A stretch of 64,000 bases of DNA from Rhodoferax lithotrophicus (GCF_019973615.1 NZ_AP024238.1:4795989-4859988); one strand, 5' to 3'; numbered from the stretch's first letter, positions 8,466-17,163 are shown. Notes: generated by a model from the letters alone, not told the origin. Numbers and translations: made by a program.

Positions 8466-9517
8466 CTCACCCGGTATTGCGTCAGCAAGGTAGCCACCAG
8501 CACCGAGATCAGCGAGGCGGCCACGATCACATCGGCGATGAAGGTGGGCACGCCGACCACCCGGCTCATGCTGTCCGCCCCCACCAGCACACCCGCCACG
8601 AACACACTGCCCAGCATCACCCCCAGCGGGTGCAGGCCTGCCAGCATGGCGATCACGATGCCGCTGTAGCCGTAGCCGGGGGACATGTCCAGCGTCAGGT
8701 AGCTGGTGCGCCCGGCCACCTCAATGGCCCCGGCCAGGCCCGCCAGCCCCCCCGAGAGCAGTGCCACCAACACCACCGTGCGGGTCACCGGCACACCGGC
8801 AAAGGCGGCGGCGCGGGCATTGGCCCCGACGGCACGAATGTCAAAACCCAGCACCGTGTATTTCATCAGCGCCCACAGGCCCACTGCCAGCGCACAGGCC
8901 CACAACAGGCCGGTGTGCACACGGGTTTGCGGAATGAGTTTGGCCAGCTCCAGATCACCAAGCAGCACCACGCTTTGCGGCCAGCCCATGGCGGTGGGGT
9001 CTTTCATCGGGCCGTCCAGCATCAGCGACACCAGCAACAGCACGATGAAGTTCAGCAGCAGCGTGGTCACCACCTCGTCCACACCCAGCCGGGCTTTCAT
9101 CAGCGCCGGGCCGAGCAACAGCAAGGCACCGGCCAGCGCGGCAGCCAGCATCATCAGCACAAACAGCAGCGCCGGGGGCAGATCAAAGCCGGTGCCACCA
9201 TGCAGGCCACCGACCGCCACGGCGGCCAGCGCGCCCATGTACAACTGGCCTTCGGCGCCAATATTGAACAGCCGCGCCTTGAAGGCCACCGCAGCCGCCA
9301 GGCCGGTGAGCATCAGCGGGATGGCGCGGGTCAGCGTCTCGGACCAGGCAAACACCGACCCAAAACCACCTTGCAGCAGCAGGCCATAGGTGCGTCCCAC
9401 CGGCGCACCGGCCCACAACACCAGCAGGGCGCTGATCAGCAGCGTGAACAGCACGGCACCCAGCGGTGCCAGCACCAGCGCGGCAGATGAACTGTGGGTG
9501 CGCTTTTCGAGCCTCAT
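8456..9517 (-). CDS. nucleoside ABC transporter permease, NupP/YufP type
   Basis: 353 residues, multi-spanning. The central stretch LFNIGAEGQLYMGALAAVAV (about 83-102) and GANARAAAFAGVPV (about 231-244) are conserved in NupP/YufP permeases. Its ATG overlaps the stop of the ATPase gene in an ATGA arrangement. Order ATPase-permease-permease and close overlaps mark one operon with the BMP binding protein and the nucleosidase. Confidence 0.9.
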   Translation of the reverse strand: MRLEKRTHSSSAALVLAPLGAVLFTLLISALLVLWAGAPVGRTYGLLLQGGFGSVFAWSETLTRAIPLMLTGLAAAVAFKARLFNIGAEGQLYMGALAAVAVGGLHGGTGFDLPPALLFVLMMLAAALAGALLLLGPALMKARLGVDEVVTTLLLNFIVLLLVSLMLDGPMKDPTAMGWPQSVVLLGDLELAKLIPQTRVHTGLLWACALAVGLWALMKYTVLGFDIRAVGANARAAAFAGVPVTRTVVLVALLSGGLAGLAGAIEVAGRTSYLTLDMSPGYGYSGIVIAMLAGLHPLGVMLGSVFVAGVLVGADSMSRVVGVPTFIADVIVAASLISVLVATLLTQYRVRWQ

Positions 9518-11070
9518 GCGTGCGCCCCTACCCCGGCCATGGCCAGGCCAATGGCTTCGCGGCTCCAGTCCAGCGCGGGCTGGGCGGCCGTCATGTCGCC
9601 AGCGTGCATCACCGCCACGCGGTCGCCCAAGGTCAGCACCTCGTCCAGATCGTCCGAGATCACCAGCACCGCCGCACCGGCATCGCGCGCGGCAATGAGT
9701 TGCGACTGCACATAGGCCACCGCGCCAATGTCCAGCCCCCAGGTGGGTTGATGGGCAATGATCAGGCGTGGGGTTTGGGTTGAATTGGTCACTATTAAAT
9801 TTGTAGCTTCTTGCGCAGGATTCATAAGCGCTCTACCCAGAATAAGCTTTTGCATATTGCCGCCAGACAAGGAGCGGGCGGCCACCAGCGGGCCGCCGCC
9901 ACGCACATCAAAGGCCGCCATGACTTGCTGCGCATAGGTCCGAGCGCGGGCGCGGCGCACCCAGCCCCAGCGTGAAAACACCGAGCTGCGCAGACGCTCG
10001 GAGACGGCGTTTTCCCACACCGGCAAATCACCCACCACACCGACGGCATGGCGGTCTTCCGGGATGCGGGCAACCCCCCGCGCCACCAGCTCGGCCGGGT
10101 GGGGCGGCAGCGGTTGGCCCAGCAAGGTCACCGTACCAGACTCTGCGGCGCGGGTGCCGCACAGCAGCTCGGCCAGCGCCACCTGGCCGTTGCCCGAGAC
10201 CCCGGCAATGGCCACCATCTCGCCCGCGTTCAGGGTGAGGGACACCCGGTTCAGCCGTTCGCGCCCGGCCCCGGTGCTGACCTGATCCAGCACACACACC
10301 GGTGCGCCGACCGACCGGGCCGGGCGGCGCACCGGTGGCTCAATGGCGTGGCCGACCATCCACTGCGCCAATTGGGCTTGTGTGGTACCGCTGGCCGGGG
10401 CTTGCGCCACCAGCTTGCCGGCACGCAGCACCGCCACGCGGTGCGAGACCCGCAGCACCTCGCCCAGCTTGTGGCTGATGAAGATGATGGACAGGCCCTG
10501 CGCCACCATCTGCGCCAGCACCTCAAACAGGCTCTCACTCTCCTGCGGGGTCAGCACGGCGGTGGGTTCGTCCAGTATCAAAATACGGGCACCGCGGTAC
10601 AAAGCTTTCAGGATTTCGACCCGCTGGCGTTCGCCAACGGACAGGCTGCCGACCTTGGCCTTGGGGTCCACCATCAAACCAAATTGCTGGCCCACGGCCA
10701 GCAATTTGTCGCGCGCGGCACGCTGGCGCGTGAGCGGTTGCCACAGCGGCTCAGAGCCCATCATCACGTTGTCGAGCACGCTCAGGTTGTCGGCCAGGGT
10801 GAAGTGCTGGTGCACCATGCCAATGCCGGCGGCCAGCGCGGCTTTCGGGTCACCGGGCGCAAGCAACTGGCCATGAACCTCAATCTGCCCGGCATCGGCG
10901 GTGTAGTGACCAAACAGGATCGACACCAGCGTGGACTTGCCTGCGCCGTTTTCCCCCAGCAGCGCCAGCACCTCGCCGCGGCGCAGCTCCAGCGAGATAT
11001 CGCTGTTGGCCACCAAATCACCAAAGCGCTTGCTGATGCCGCTCAGGCGCAATACGGGTTGGGTCATCAC
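9514..11070 (-). CDS. nucleoside ABC transporter double ATPase, NupO/YufO type, with repeat-derived insert
   Basis: 518 residues with two nucleotide-binding domains, as in sugar and nucleoside importers. The first has Walker A GENGAGKST (about 38-46), signature LSVGERQRVEILKAL and Walker B ILILDEPTAVLTP. The second has GVSGNGQVAL, the signature LSGGNMQKLILGRAL and the usual degenerate Walker B LIIAHQPTWGLD. Between GRALM and PRLIIAHQPTWG sit 17 extra residues (NPAQEATNLIVTNSTQT) that relatives lack; they are encoded by a copy of the dispersed repeat (9781-9838) and keep the frame. The insert lies between signature and Walker B, a surface loop region, so function may be retained. Confidence 0.9.
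   Translation of the reverse strand: MMTQPVLRLSGISKRFGDLVANSDISLELRRGEVLALLGENGAGKSTLVSILFGHYTADAGQIEVHGQLLAPGDPKAALAAGIGMVHQHFTLADNLSVLDNVMMGSEPLWQPLTRQRAARDKLLAVGQQFGLMVDPKAKVGSLSVGERQRVEILKALYRGARILILDEPTAVLTPQESESLFEVLAQMVAQGLSIIFISHKLGEVLRVSHRVAVLRAGKLVAQAPASGTTQAQLAQWMVGHAIEPPVRRPARSVGAPVCVLDQVSTGAGRERLNRVSLTLNAGEMVAIAGVSGNGQVALAELLCGTRAAESGTVTLLGQPLPPHPAELVARGVARIPEDRHAVGVVGDLPVWENAVSERLRSSVFSRWGWVRRARARTYAQQVMAAFDVRGGGPLVAARSLSGGNMQKLILGRALMNPAQEATNLIVTNSTQTPRLIIAHQPTWGLDIGAVAYVQSQLIAARDAGAAVLVISDDLDEVLTLGDRVAVMHAGDMTAAQPALDWSREAIGLAMAGVGAHA
9781..9838 (-). repeat. dispersed ~55-bp repeat inside the coding sequence of the ABC ATPase
   Basis: Reverse strand: GTAGAGCGCTTATGAATCCT followed by GCGCAAGAAGCTAC and AATTTAATAGT. 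Both arms match the intergenic copies. It lies in frame in the gene at 9514-11070 and encodes the segment RALMNPAQEATNLIVTN. Confidence 0.85.
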
Positions 11071-11084
11071 AACGGACCTGGGCG

Positions 11085-12014
11085 CTATTTCCAGGCGGCC
11101 AGGAAAGCCAGCAAGACCTTGGCGGAGTTGTTGGCCGCAATGCTCAGGAACGTGTCCATCTCGTTCTCAGTCCCGCCACCACCGGCCAGGTCACTCAGGG
11201 AGCGAAAAGCGATGAACGGCACACCATTGCTGTAGGCCACCATGGCGGTGGCTGCAGTTTCCATGTCCAGCACATTGGCTTCAAAGGTGTTGAACACGTA
11301 TTCCCGAAACGCACGGTTGTCGACAAAAGCCTGGCCCGAGACACCGTTGCCACCCACCACCAATTTGGGGGAGTGGGTCAGGCACTGCTTGGTGGTATCA
11401 CAGGCATCCAGCACCGTACCCTGAACAGATCGGGCCAGCGCCAGCAGTTGGGCATCGGCTTCAAACCAGAATTTGCTTTCTTCACTGTGCCCGTCTGAGC
11501 GCACCGTCACCGGGCGCGGGTGCAGCATGCCAAAGTTGGGCAGCTTGACATCGTCCATCCAGGGCGGCGCACTGTATTTGCCGGGTGCGGTTTCCCGTGC
11601 CATCAAAACCTCCAGGTACTGCCCCCATCGCTGGGCCACCGTCACGTCACCAATGTTGAGCGCCGGGTTAACGCCCCCGGCGATACCGCTAAAGACCAGG
11701 TGGGTGACATGAAAACGATCCAGCACCAGCTGGGTGGTCATGGCCGTGTTGGTCATGCTGACCCCCGAGAGGAACAGCACCACCGGTTTTCCCTGCAACA
11801 CCCCGGTGGTGAAACTCACCCCGTTCACGGTGTAGCTTTGCGGGGCGTCCACACGCGACAACAACAAGGCCAATTCGCCCTGGAACGCGGACAACACCGC
11901 AATACGTGGTGTGTCATCCAGGGTGCTGGTGGCCCGGCCCGCACCAGGCAGCAGGCCCGTCAAGCCCACCAGCAAAGTCAAATAACGCAACCAGCGGGAT
12001 ACGTGTAGGGACAT
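11085..12014 (-). CDS. exported nucleosidase/phosphorylase superfamily protein (MTA/SAH nucleosidase-like)
   Basis: 309 residues. An N-terminal signal sequence (YLTLLVGLTGLLPGAGRA, to about residue 28) precedes a PNP_UDP_1 (purine nucleoside phosphorylase/nucleosidase) fold. Conserved spots are FSGIAGGVNPALNIGDV near 110-126, and DMETAATAMVAYSNGVPFIA with RSLSD near 250-277, the latter resembling the catalytic Glu/Asp region of MTA/SAH nucleosidases. Such enzymes cleave the purine from the ribose. Export would place the reaction in the periplasm, beside the BMP nucleoside importer encoded on both sides. Exact substrate unknown. Confidence 0.8.
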   Translation of the reverse strand: MSLHVSRWLRYLTLLVGLTGLLPGAGRATSTLDDTPRIAVLSAFQGELALLLSRVDAPQSYTVNGVSFTTGVLQGKPVVLFLSGVSMTNTAMTTQLVLDRFHVTHLVFSGIAGGVNPALNIGDVTVAQRWGQYLEVLMARETAPGKYSAPPWMDDVKLPNFGMLHPRPVTVRSDGHSEESKFWFEADAQLLALARSVQGTVLDACDTTKQCLTHSPKLVVGGNGVSGQAFVDNRAFREYVFNTFEANVLDMETAATAMVAYSNGVPFIAFRSLSDLAGGGGTENEMDTFLSIAANNSAKVLLAFLAAWK

Positions 12015-12032
12015 GGCAGCGTGGTCGATGGA

Positions 12033-13034
12033 TTATTTGGCGCTGGACTTGGGCTGGCTGTCGTCCACCTTGACGCTGAACTTGCCATCCACAATGTCCT
12101 TCTCTTTGGCCTTGAGTTTGGCCACGATGGCCGCAGGCACCTTTTTCTCAAACGTGCCCAATGGTGCCAGCGACGAGCCCTTGAACTTCATCATGGCGTA
12201 GGGGCCGTAGTCTTCGGCGGTGAACTTGCCTTCTTTGACCAGCTTGATGGCGCGGTCAGCCGCGGGCTCAAAGTGCCACAGGGCCGAAGCCACCACCGTG
12301 TCGGGGTACTGCGCCTGGGTGTTGATCACATTGCCGATGGCCAGTTTGCCCTTCTCTTTGGCGGCATCACTCACACCAAAACGCTCGGCGTACATCACGT
12401 CGGCCCCTTTGTCAATCATGGCGAAGGCGGCTTCCTTGGCCTTGGGTGGGTCAAACCAGCTGTTGATAAAACTCACGCTGAATTCCACCTTGGGATTGAC
12501 CTCTTTGGCCCCCGCCATGAAGGCGTTCATCAGGCGGTTGACTTCGGGAATGGGAAAACCACCCACCATGCCGATCTTGTTGCTCTTGGTCATACCACCA
12601 GCGACCATGCCCGACAGGTAGGCGGGTTCCTGGATGAAGTTGTCAAACACGCTGAAGTTGGGGGCCATGGGCTTGCCGGAGGAGCCCAGCAGGAACGACA
12701 CCTTGGGAAAATCCTTGGCCACCTTGCGTGCGGCGGCTTCCACCGCAAAGGCTTCGCCCACAATCAACTGGTTGCCAGCGGTGGCGTACTCACGCATGAC
12801 GCGTTCGTAGTCGGCGTTGCTGACGTTCTCACTGGCTTTGTATTCAATCTCACCACGCGCTTCGGCGGCTTTCAAGGCAATGTGCAGGCGGCTGACCCAT
12901 TGCTGCTCAAAGGGCACGGTGTACACGGCGGCCACTTTGAGTTTGGCCTGCGCCTGGGACAGGCCCGGCATCAGGGCCACCAGGGAAGCCGCCAGAACAA
13001 CAGCCTGGCGACGGGTGAACGGTTTCACATGCAT
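12033..13034 (-). CDS. BMP family ABC transporter substrate-binding protein (nucleoside type)
   Basis: 333 residues with a signal peptide (AVVLAASLVALMPGLSQAQA, about 10-29). The mature part begins KLKVAAVYTVPFEQQWVSRL as in BMP/PnrA/Med binding proteins. IGMVGGFPIPEVNRLMNAF near 160-178 and DVMYAERFGVSDAAKEKG near 205-225 are family features. It captures purine nucleosides (or riboflavin-like ligands in some members) in the periplasm and feeds the NupO/P/Q-type transporter downstream. It is the first gene of the operon; a dispersed repeat lies just upstream (13055-13111). Confidence 0.9.
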   Translation of the reverse strand: MHVKPFTRRQAVVLAASLVALMPGLSQAQAKLKVAAVYTVPFEQQWVSRLHIALKAAEARGEIEYKASENVSNADYERVMREYATAGNQLIVGEAFAVEAAARKVAKDFPKVSFLLGSSGKPMAPNFSVFDNFIQEPAYLSGMVAGGMTKSNKIGMVGGFPIPEVNRLMNAFMAGAKEVNPKVEFSVSFINSWFDPPKAKEAAFAMIDKGADVMYAERFGVSDAAKEKGKLAIGNVINTQAQYPDTVVASALWHFEPAADRAIKLVKEGKFTAEDYGPYAMMKFKGSSLAPLGTFEKKVPAAIVAKLKAKEKDIVDGKFSVKVDDSQPKSSAK

Positions 13035-13054
13035 AGATTTCTCCAGTTGAGGAC

Positions 13055-13111
13055 ACTACAAAATTTATAGCTGCTTGCGCTTGTCAAACATGCGCCAGAG
13101 GCCTATTTCTC
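13055..13111 (-). repeat. dispersed ~55-bp repeat
   Basis: Reverse strand: AAATAGGCCTCTGGCGCATG, then GCGCAAGCAGCTATAAATTT. It lies 20 bp upstream of the BMP gene start, so promoter elements of that operon may be in or near it. Confidence 0.9.
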
Positions 13112-13221
13112 ATACAAAGCAGGCAAGCATGTTGTGTGCCAGCGTGTGCGGCCGCCAAAGCCACGCGCGATGTCCGTCTGCCGACTTGTACGGGCACACG
13201 CACACACCAAACAGGCGCAGT

Positions 13222-13851
13222 CTAGCCCTGATTTGGTGCCAACGACTTGCCGGACATGACCAAGTTCTGTTGTTGCTTCACAAAACCATCGAACGCGGCC
13301 AGCAGAGGCTGGAACTTGGCGGGGGGGTGCTCCAGTTGCGCCAGTGCTGCGCAGGTGGCCTCCAGCGTGGAAAGCTGTCCGGGCTGATGTGCCTTGCGAA
13401 TCAGGTAGCCTGATGTGGGCGCGTCTTGGAGCGACAAGCGTGGCAGACCCTGTAGCAGGCGGCTTAAATGCAGCATTTTCCGGCTTTTGCGCCAAGTGGC
13501 ATCCAGCACCACCAACCGGATTTTCGATGGGTCGCTGAGCTGAGTCGTGTCCAGCGGTGCGGGCACTTGGTGCCCGGCGTGGGCCGTGGGCGGATACAGC
13601 AGCACGGTGTACTTGGGTTCGGGCATCGCCGCGCGCAGCACGGCATCATCAAAAGCCTCACCCACCCGAATGCGGCTGCCAGGCAAGCTCAGGTGCAACA
13701 GACGGGCCGTGTTCTTGACGTGGCTCACTTCCAGTGGATGCTGCAGGATCAGCACCTCGGTGGCATGGGCCGTGGGAGTCACCCAATGGCAGATACAGGT
13801 GCCTTGAGGCCGAAGGCAGGCGGTACAAAGCAGGCGTTTGGAGGGCAACAT
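13222..13851 (-). CDS. DTW domain protein (tRNA-uridine aminocarboxypropyltransferase-like)
   Basis: 209 residues. Cysteines in the N-terminal CTACLRPQGTCICHW (about 9-23) resemble the zinc-binding cluster of DTW proteins. The motif LDATW near 148-152 takes the place of DTW, and HQPGQLSTLEATCAAL near 170-185 is typical. DTW proteins (E. coli TapT/YfiP) add the 3-amino-3-carboxypropyl group of SAM to uridine in tRNA (acp3U). The D-A-T-W variant keeps Asp and Trp. It starts with ATG at 13851 and stands alone. Confidence 0.82.
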   Translation of the reverse strand: MLPSKRLLCTACLRPQGTCICHWVTPTAHATEVLILQHPLEVSHVKNTARLLHLSLPGSRIRVGEAFDDAVLRAAMPEPKYTVLLYPPTAHAGHQVPAPLDTTQLSDPSKIRLVVLDATWRKSRKMLHLSRLLQGLPRLSLQDAPTSGYLIRKAHQPGQLSTLEATCAALAQLEHPPAKFQPLLAAFDGFVKQQQNLVMSGKSLAPNQG

Positions 13852-14417
13852 GCGCAGGGGGTTCCCACAGGATACGGTCCCTGTTTGGCCACGTGGGTGG
13901 GTTGATCCGTCTTTTGTAACAAGATGTCTCAGGATGGAGCCGCTATCAGCCGCCTGGTTGGGGCCGCTAACGGCCGAGAAATTTAAAACTTCCGAACAAG
14001 GTCTTCAAAAAACGCCGATGGCAACCATTACATATCAGGTGCACGGAGCCTATGGAAAAGCGCATTCGGGTGCTTCGCGGTATTCTGCGCAGCTCATGGG
14101 AACACACTGGGCACGTGTGAACTGGGTTCTTTTTACTCACAAACATCCATACCTCCTTTACTTTCGCACAAATAAGTTAATTTGTTGTCAGCGCTATCCT
14201 GCGTTTTTGACACGTTCACGTGTATAGACACAAAAAGTTACAAATTCGGCGCAGTATAGGTCTTACATATGACATCTTTTTTATATGGGACTTTAGGCCC
14301 AGTCCCATGCCGCTTTTCTGGCTCACCGTGCGAAACCCCTTGGCGCAACCCATTCAAGCATCAGACAGCCCGCCTGCATTGGCGGGGTGACAATCCCCCC
14401 AACACCAGGAGCCCTCT
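13852..14417. other. long intergenic region
   Basis: 566 bp without a convincing gene; the open frames through it have no family resemblance or ribosome site. It turns AT-rich after 14130. Near 14207-14237 TTTTTG and CAAAAA enclose ACACG-TTCA-CGTGT, an imperfect hairpin of unknown role, which overlaps a TTGACA box. Transcripts for the zinc-ribbon gene at 14418 probably start here. Confidence 0.5.
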
Positions 14418-14669
14418 ATGACCACCCATCCAAATCCCCCACACGATGCCACCCCACCCACGCTGTGCGAGCCATGCGCAGGTATTCAGCGCAACTGGCG
14501 GCGCGCGCCGGGCCATGCCGAGCTGGTGCAAGGCATCAATCACAAGATAGAGCGCAGCCACGGACTCGTTACTGTGACCCGCTACGTGTGTGATCACTGT
14601 GGCACGGTATGGAACTATGAAAACGACAAGACCAATCAGCATGCAGGTTGGTCGATCATGGGCCAATGA
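14418..14669 (+). CDS. small four-cysteine (zinc-ribbon-like) protein
   Basis: 83 residues, preceded by CAGGAG six bases before the ATG. Two pairs of cysteines, CEPC (about 18-21) and CDHC (about 60-63) followed by GTVWNYEND, are spaced like a zinc ribbon with a long insertion. I do not recognise the family; a metal-binding or nucleic-acid-binding role is only suggested by the cysteines. It stands alone, convergent with the SMR gene. Confidence 0.65.
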   Translation: MTTHPNPPHDATPPTLCEPCAGIQRNWRRAPGHAELVQGINHKIERSHGLVTVTRYVCDHCGTVWNYENDKTNQHAGWSIMGQ

Positions 14670-14779
14670 ACCGTATCCCTGAGGCCTGAGCGGGATGCGC
14701 GGGACAACATCAAACTCGAAATCACCACCGTGGCGGACAAGACGAAGCCACAAAAAAGCGGCGTGTCCTGAAAATGGGA

Positions 14780-15100
14780 TTAGTCCGCACCTTGCAACTG
14801 CAGGCCCACAATACCCAGCACCACCAGGCTGATACACACCAGTCTGGCCCAGCTGGCGGGTTCATGAAAAACCACCATACCAACCATCGCAGTGCCAGCG
14901 GCACCCATACCGGCCCACACCGCGTAGGCAGTGCCGATGGGCAACACTTTGAGCGTGAGGCTCATGAGCCAGACACTGAGAATGGCCGAGCTGACCGACA
15001 CCACCGTAGGCCAGGGTCTGGTGAAGCTGTCTGACAGCTTCAACGTGACCGAAAAGACCACCTCCAGCACGCCAGAGACCAGCACTATCACCCACGCCAT
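14780..15100 (-). CDS. SMR family transporter, SugE/Gdx-like
   Basis: 106 residues and four hydrophobic helices, the size of a small multidrug resistance protein. The central Glu is in SGVLEVVFSVTLK (about 9-21), and LPIGTAYAVWAGMGAAGTA (about 52-70) is typical of the SugE/Gdx branch, which exports guanidinium ions as dual-topology dimers. In SugE/Gdx the position three after the Glu is normally Trp (EVVW); here it is Phe. The open frame extends 39 codons further upstream, but the family alignment supports the ATG at 15100. No guanidine riboswitch could be recognised upstream. Confidence 0.85.
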   Translation of the reverse strand: MAWVIVLVSGVLEVVFSVTLKLSDSFTRPWPTVVSVSSAILSVWLMSLTLKVLPIGTAYAVWAGMGAAGTAMVGMVVFHEPASWARLVCISLVVLGIVGLQLQGAD

Positions 15101-15332
15101 GTTTGTAGTGCCCACAACCAGCATCTTGCGCTCCCGGATGATGTCAAAACCCCGGATTCTAGGAGCCTTCCACTCTGGCCAGGGCATCCTCAAGCAAGTC
15201 GGCGAGTCTTCAATCATTGAATTTTATTGAACATTGCCAACAATCCGATTGAATTCATTTGCACTGAAGCCTTTCTAAACTGACGGCACTTGTTCAGGAA
15301 TTCCCCTGACAAACCCTTTTTGGAGAGCTGTT

Positions 15333-15908
15333 TTGACCCAAGACCGATCCGGCCTGAACACCACCCAGAGCCACTACTCCTTTGTCGCCATCACCCTGCA
15401 CTGGTTGCTGGCACTGGTCGTTGTGAGCATGTTTGTGATGGGCGTTTACATGACCGATTTGCCGTTTTCACCGGCCCGCCTGAAACTCTACAACTGGCAT
15501 AAATGGGCCGGCATCAGTTTCTTGCTGCTGTCTGTCTTGCGCCTGCTCTGGCGTGCCACACACCGTCCACCAGAGCTGCCCAACAGCATCCGCCAGACCA
15601 TGCCAGCCTGGCAAAGCCGGGCTCACCACGCCACCCATCACCTGCTGTACGTGCTGTTTTTTGCGGTACCACTGCTGGGCTGGGCGTACAGCTCGGCCGC
15701 TGGTTTCCCGATTGTCTGGTTCGGCCAATTCGCGCTGCCAGACCTGCTGCCCGCCGACAAAGCCTTGGCCGAACTGATCAAACCATTACACATGGCCTCC
15801 GCCCTGGCACTGATGGGCCTGGCCGGCTTGCATATCGCCGCCGCCCTGAAACACCAATGGATTGATCGCGACGGCTTGCTGCTGCGCATGATGCCCGGGC
15901 GCACCTGA
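15333..15908 (+). CDS. cytochrome b561 family protein
   Basis: 191 residues with four transmembrane helices. Histidines in TLHWLL (about 26), NWHKWAG (about 57), HHATHHLLYV (about 100-110) and LHIAAALKHQW (about 167-174) are the expected heme b ligands. It begins with TTG at 15333, supported by GGAGAG seven bases upstream; no ATG fits as well. Bacterial b561 proteins move electrons from quinol in the inner membrane and are often encoded next to yceI, as here (the E. coli yceJ-yceI pair). Confidence 0.88.
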   Translation: MTQDRSGLNTTQSHYSFVAITLHWLLALVVVSMFVMGVYMTDLPFSPARLKLYNWHKWAGISFLLLSVLRLLWRATHRPPELPNSIRQTMPAWQSRAHHATHHLLYVLFFAVPLLGWAYSSAAGFPIVWFGQFALPDLLPADKALAELIKPLHMASALALMGLAGLHIAAALKHQWIDRDGLLLRMMPGRT

Positions 15909-15928
15909 AGCTATTGAATGGAGCACAC

Positions 15929-16504
15929 ATGATGAACACCCCACAGACCCTCACCGTCCTGGTATCCGCCCTGCTGGCCAGTTTGGCCCTGCCCGCCGCT
16001 GCGCAGCAAAAGCTGCTGCCCGCACAAAGCGAGTTGAACTTTGCAGCCAAACAAATGGGGGTGCCGATCAACGGGCATTTCAAGAAATTTGACGCACAAG
16101 TCAGCTTTGACCCCGCCAAACTGGCCTCCAGCAAAGTCGCGTTTACCGTCGACATGGGCAGTGCCACGCTGGGCTCCAAAGAGATGGACAGCGAGTTGCC
16201 CACGGCCACCTGGTTCAACGTGCCGAAATTTCCCCAAGCCAGCTTCAACTCTTCAGCCATCAAGGCATTGGGTGCGGGCAAATTTGAGGTCACGGGACAA
16301 CTGGCCATCAAAGGCCAGGTCCAGAATGTGCAGGTGCCTTTGAGCATGACACAAACCGGTGCCATCACCGTGGCCACTGGCGTGTTGCCCATCAAACGGC
16401 TGGCCTTCAAGATTGGTGATGGCGACTGGGCCGATACCTCCATGGTGGCCGACGACGTGCAGGTCAGGTTCAAGCTGTCTTTGAGCGGCGTGAGCAAGCT
16501 GTAA
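15929..16504 (+). CDS. YceI family periplasmic protein, copy 1
   Basis: About 190 residues. The signal peptide ends near AALPAAAQQK, and the rest is a YceI lipocalin-like beta barrel that can hold an isoprenoid quinone. SELNFAAKQMGVPINGHFKKF corresponds to the family's start (SxVxFxxxHxG) but lacks its usual histidine. Two adjacent ATGs (15929, 15932) follow GGAG at 15920. It comes 20 bp after cytochrome b561 and very likely shares its mRNA. Confidence 0.85.
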   Translation: MMNTPQTLTVLVSALLASLALPAAAQQKLLPAQSELNFAAKQMGVPINGHFKKFDAQVSFDPAKLASSKVAFTVDMGSATLGSKEMDSELPTATWFNVPKFPQASFNSSAIKALGAGKFEVTGQLAIKGQVQNVQVPLSMTQTGAITVATGVLPIKRLAFKIGDGDWADTSMVADDVQVRFKLSLSGVSKL

Positions 16505-16587
16505 GCACGCGGCCAGCCCTGCTTGAATTGTTTTTTTCCTCTGGTTTTCTCCCCTTTTTATTTTCCCCAACCTTTTCAGGAGTTTTG

Positions 16588-17163
16588 ATGCGTTCCACAC
16601 TTTTACCCCTCGCCGCCGCCCTTGCCTTGCTCGCCGGTACCGCTACAGCCAACGCCGCCAGCTACGCCATTGACCCGGCTCACACCTATGTGACCTTCGA
16701 GATTGGCCACTTTGGCACCAGTACCAACCGCGGCCGTTTTGACAAGAAGGAAGGCAGCGTTGAGCTGGACCGCGCCGCCAAAACAGGCAAGGTCAACATC
16801 GTGGTGGACACCACCTCCATCAACACCGGTTTTGCCGCCTTCAACAAGCACCTGCAAAGCGCCGACCTGTTCGATGCAGAAAAATTCCCGACCATGACGT
16901 TTGCAGCGGACAAGTTCAGCTTCAACGGCGACAAGGTGGCCGAAGTCACCGGTAGCCTGACCCTGCTGGGCAAAACCCAGCCCTTGACACTGAAGGCCAC
17001 CAACTTCAATTGCTACGACAGCCCCATGCTCAAGCGCGAAGTGTGTGGTGGTGACTTTGAAGGCACGCTGGATCGCACCCAATTTGGCATGAACTATGGC
17101 ATCGACTGGGGTTTCCCGAAAAACGTGCACCTGGTGGTGCAAGTTGAAGCCGTCAAGCAATAA
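16588..17163 (+). CDS. YceI family periplasmic protein, copy 2
   Basis: 191 residues. The signal peptide (MRSTLLPLAAALALLAGTAT) ends near NAASYA, followed by AIDPAHTYVTFEIGHFGTST, the conserved YceI opening with its His. FEGTLDRTQFGMNYGIDWGF near the end is also typical. The frame is open 60 bp further upstream, but CAGGAG precedes the ATG at 16588 and gives a clean signal peptide. With copy 1 and cytochrome b561 it forms a three-gene set thought to act in quinone or redox carrier traffic. Confidence 0.92.
   Translation: MRSTLLPLAAALALLAGTATANAASYAIDPAHTYVTFEIGHFGTSTNRGRFDKKEGSVELDRAAKTGKVNIVVDTTSINTGFAAFNKHLQSADLFDAEKFPTMTFAADKFSFNGDKVAEVTGSLTLLGKTQPLTLKATNFNCYDSPMLKREVCGGDFEGTLDRTQFGMNYGIDWGFPKNVHLVVQVEAVKQ

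Noticed and set aside
12021..13070. Long plus-strand open frame opposite the BMP gene
   Set aside because: It is antisense to a clear gene, composition is His/Gln/Gly-rich and it resembles no family; GC-rich codon use leaves such frames open. The same holds for 8393-9490 (+), 10048-11235 (+), 31995-33602 (+), 34052-35392 (-), 41895-43127 (-) and 61517-62587 (-).
13838..14227. Plus-strand frame of 129 codons after the DTW gene start
   Set aside because: It begins inside the DTW gene, has no ribosome site and no recognisable domain.
15101..15230. Possible guanidine riboswitch before the SMR gene
   Set aside because: GGCTCC and GGGAGC can pair and a TCCTAGAATCCGGGG stretch is present, but the conserved core of ykkC-type or mini-ykkC RNAs was not found.
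15900..15928. Half of the dispersed repeat (GAAGCTATTGAATG) before the first YceI gene
   Set aside because: Only part of the right arm matches and the left arm is absent, so chance is likely.
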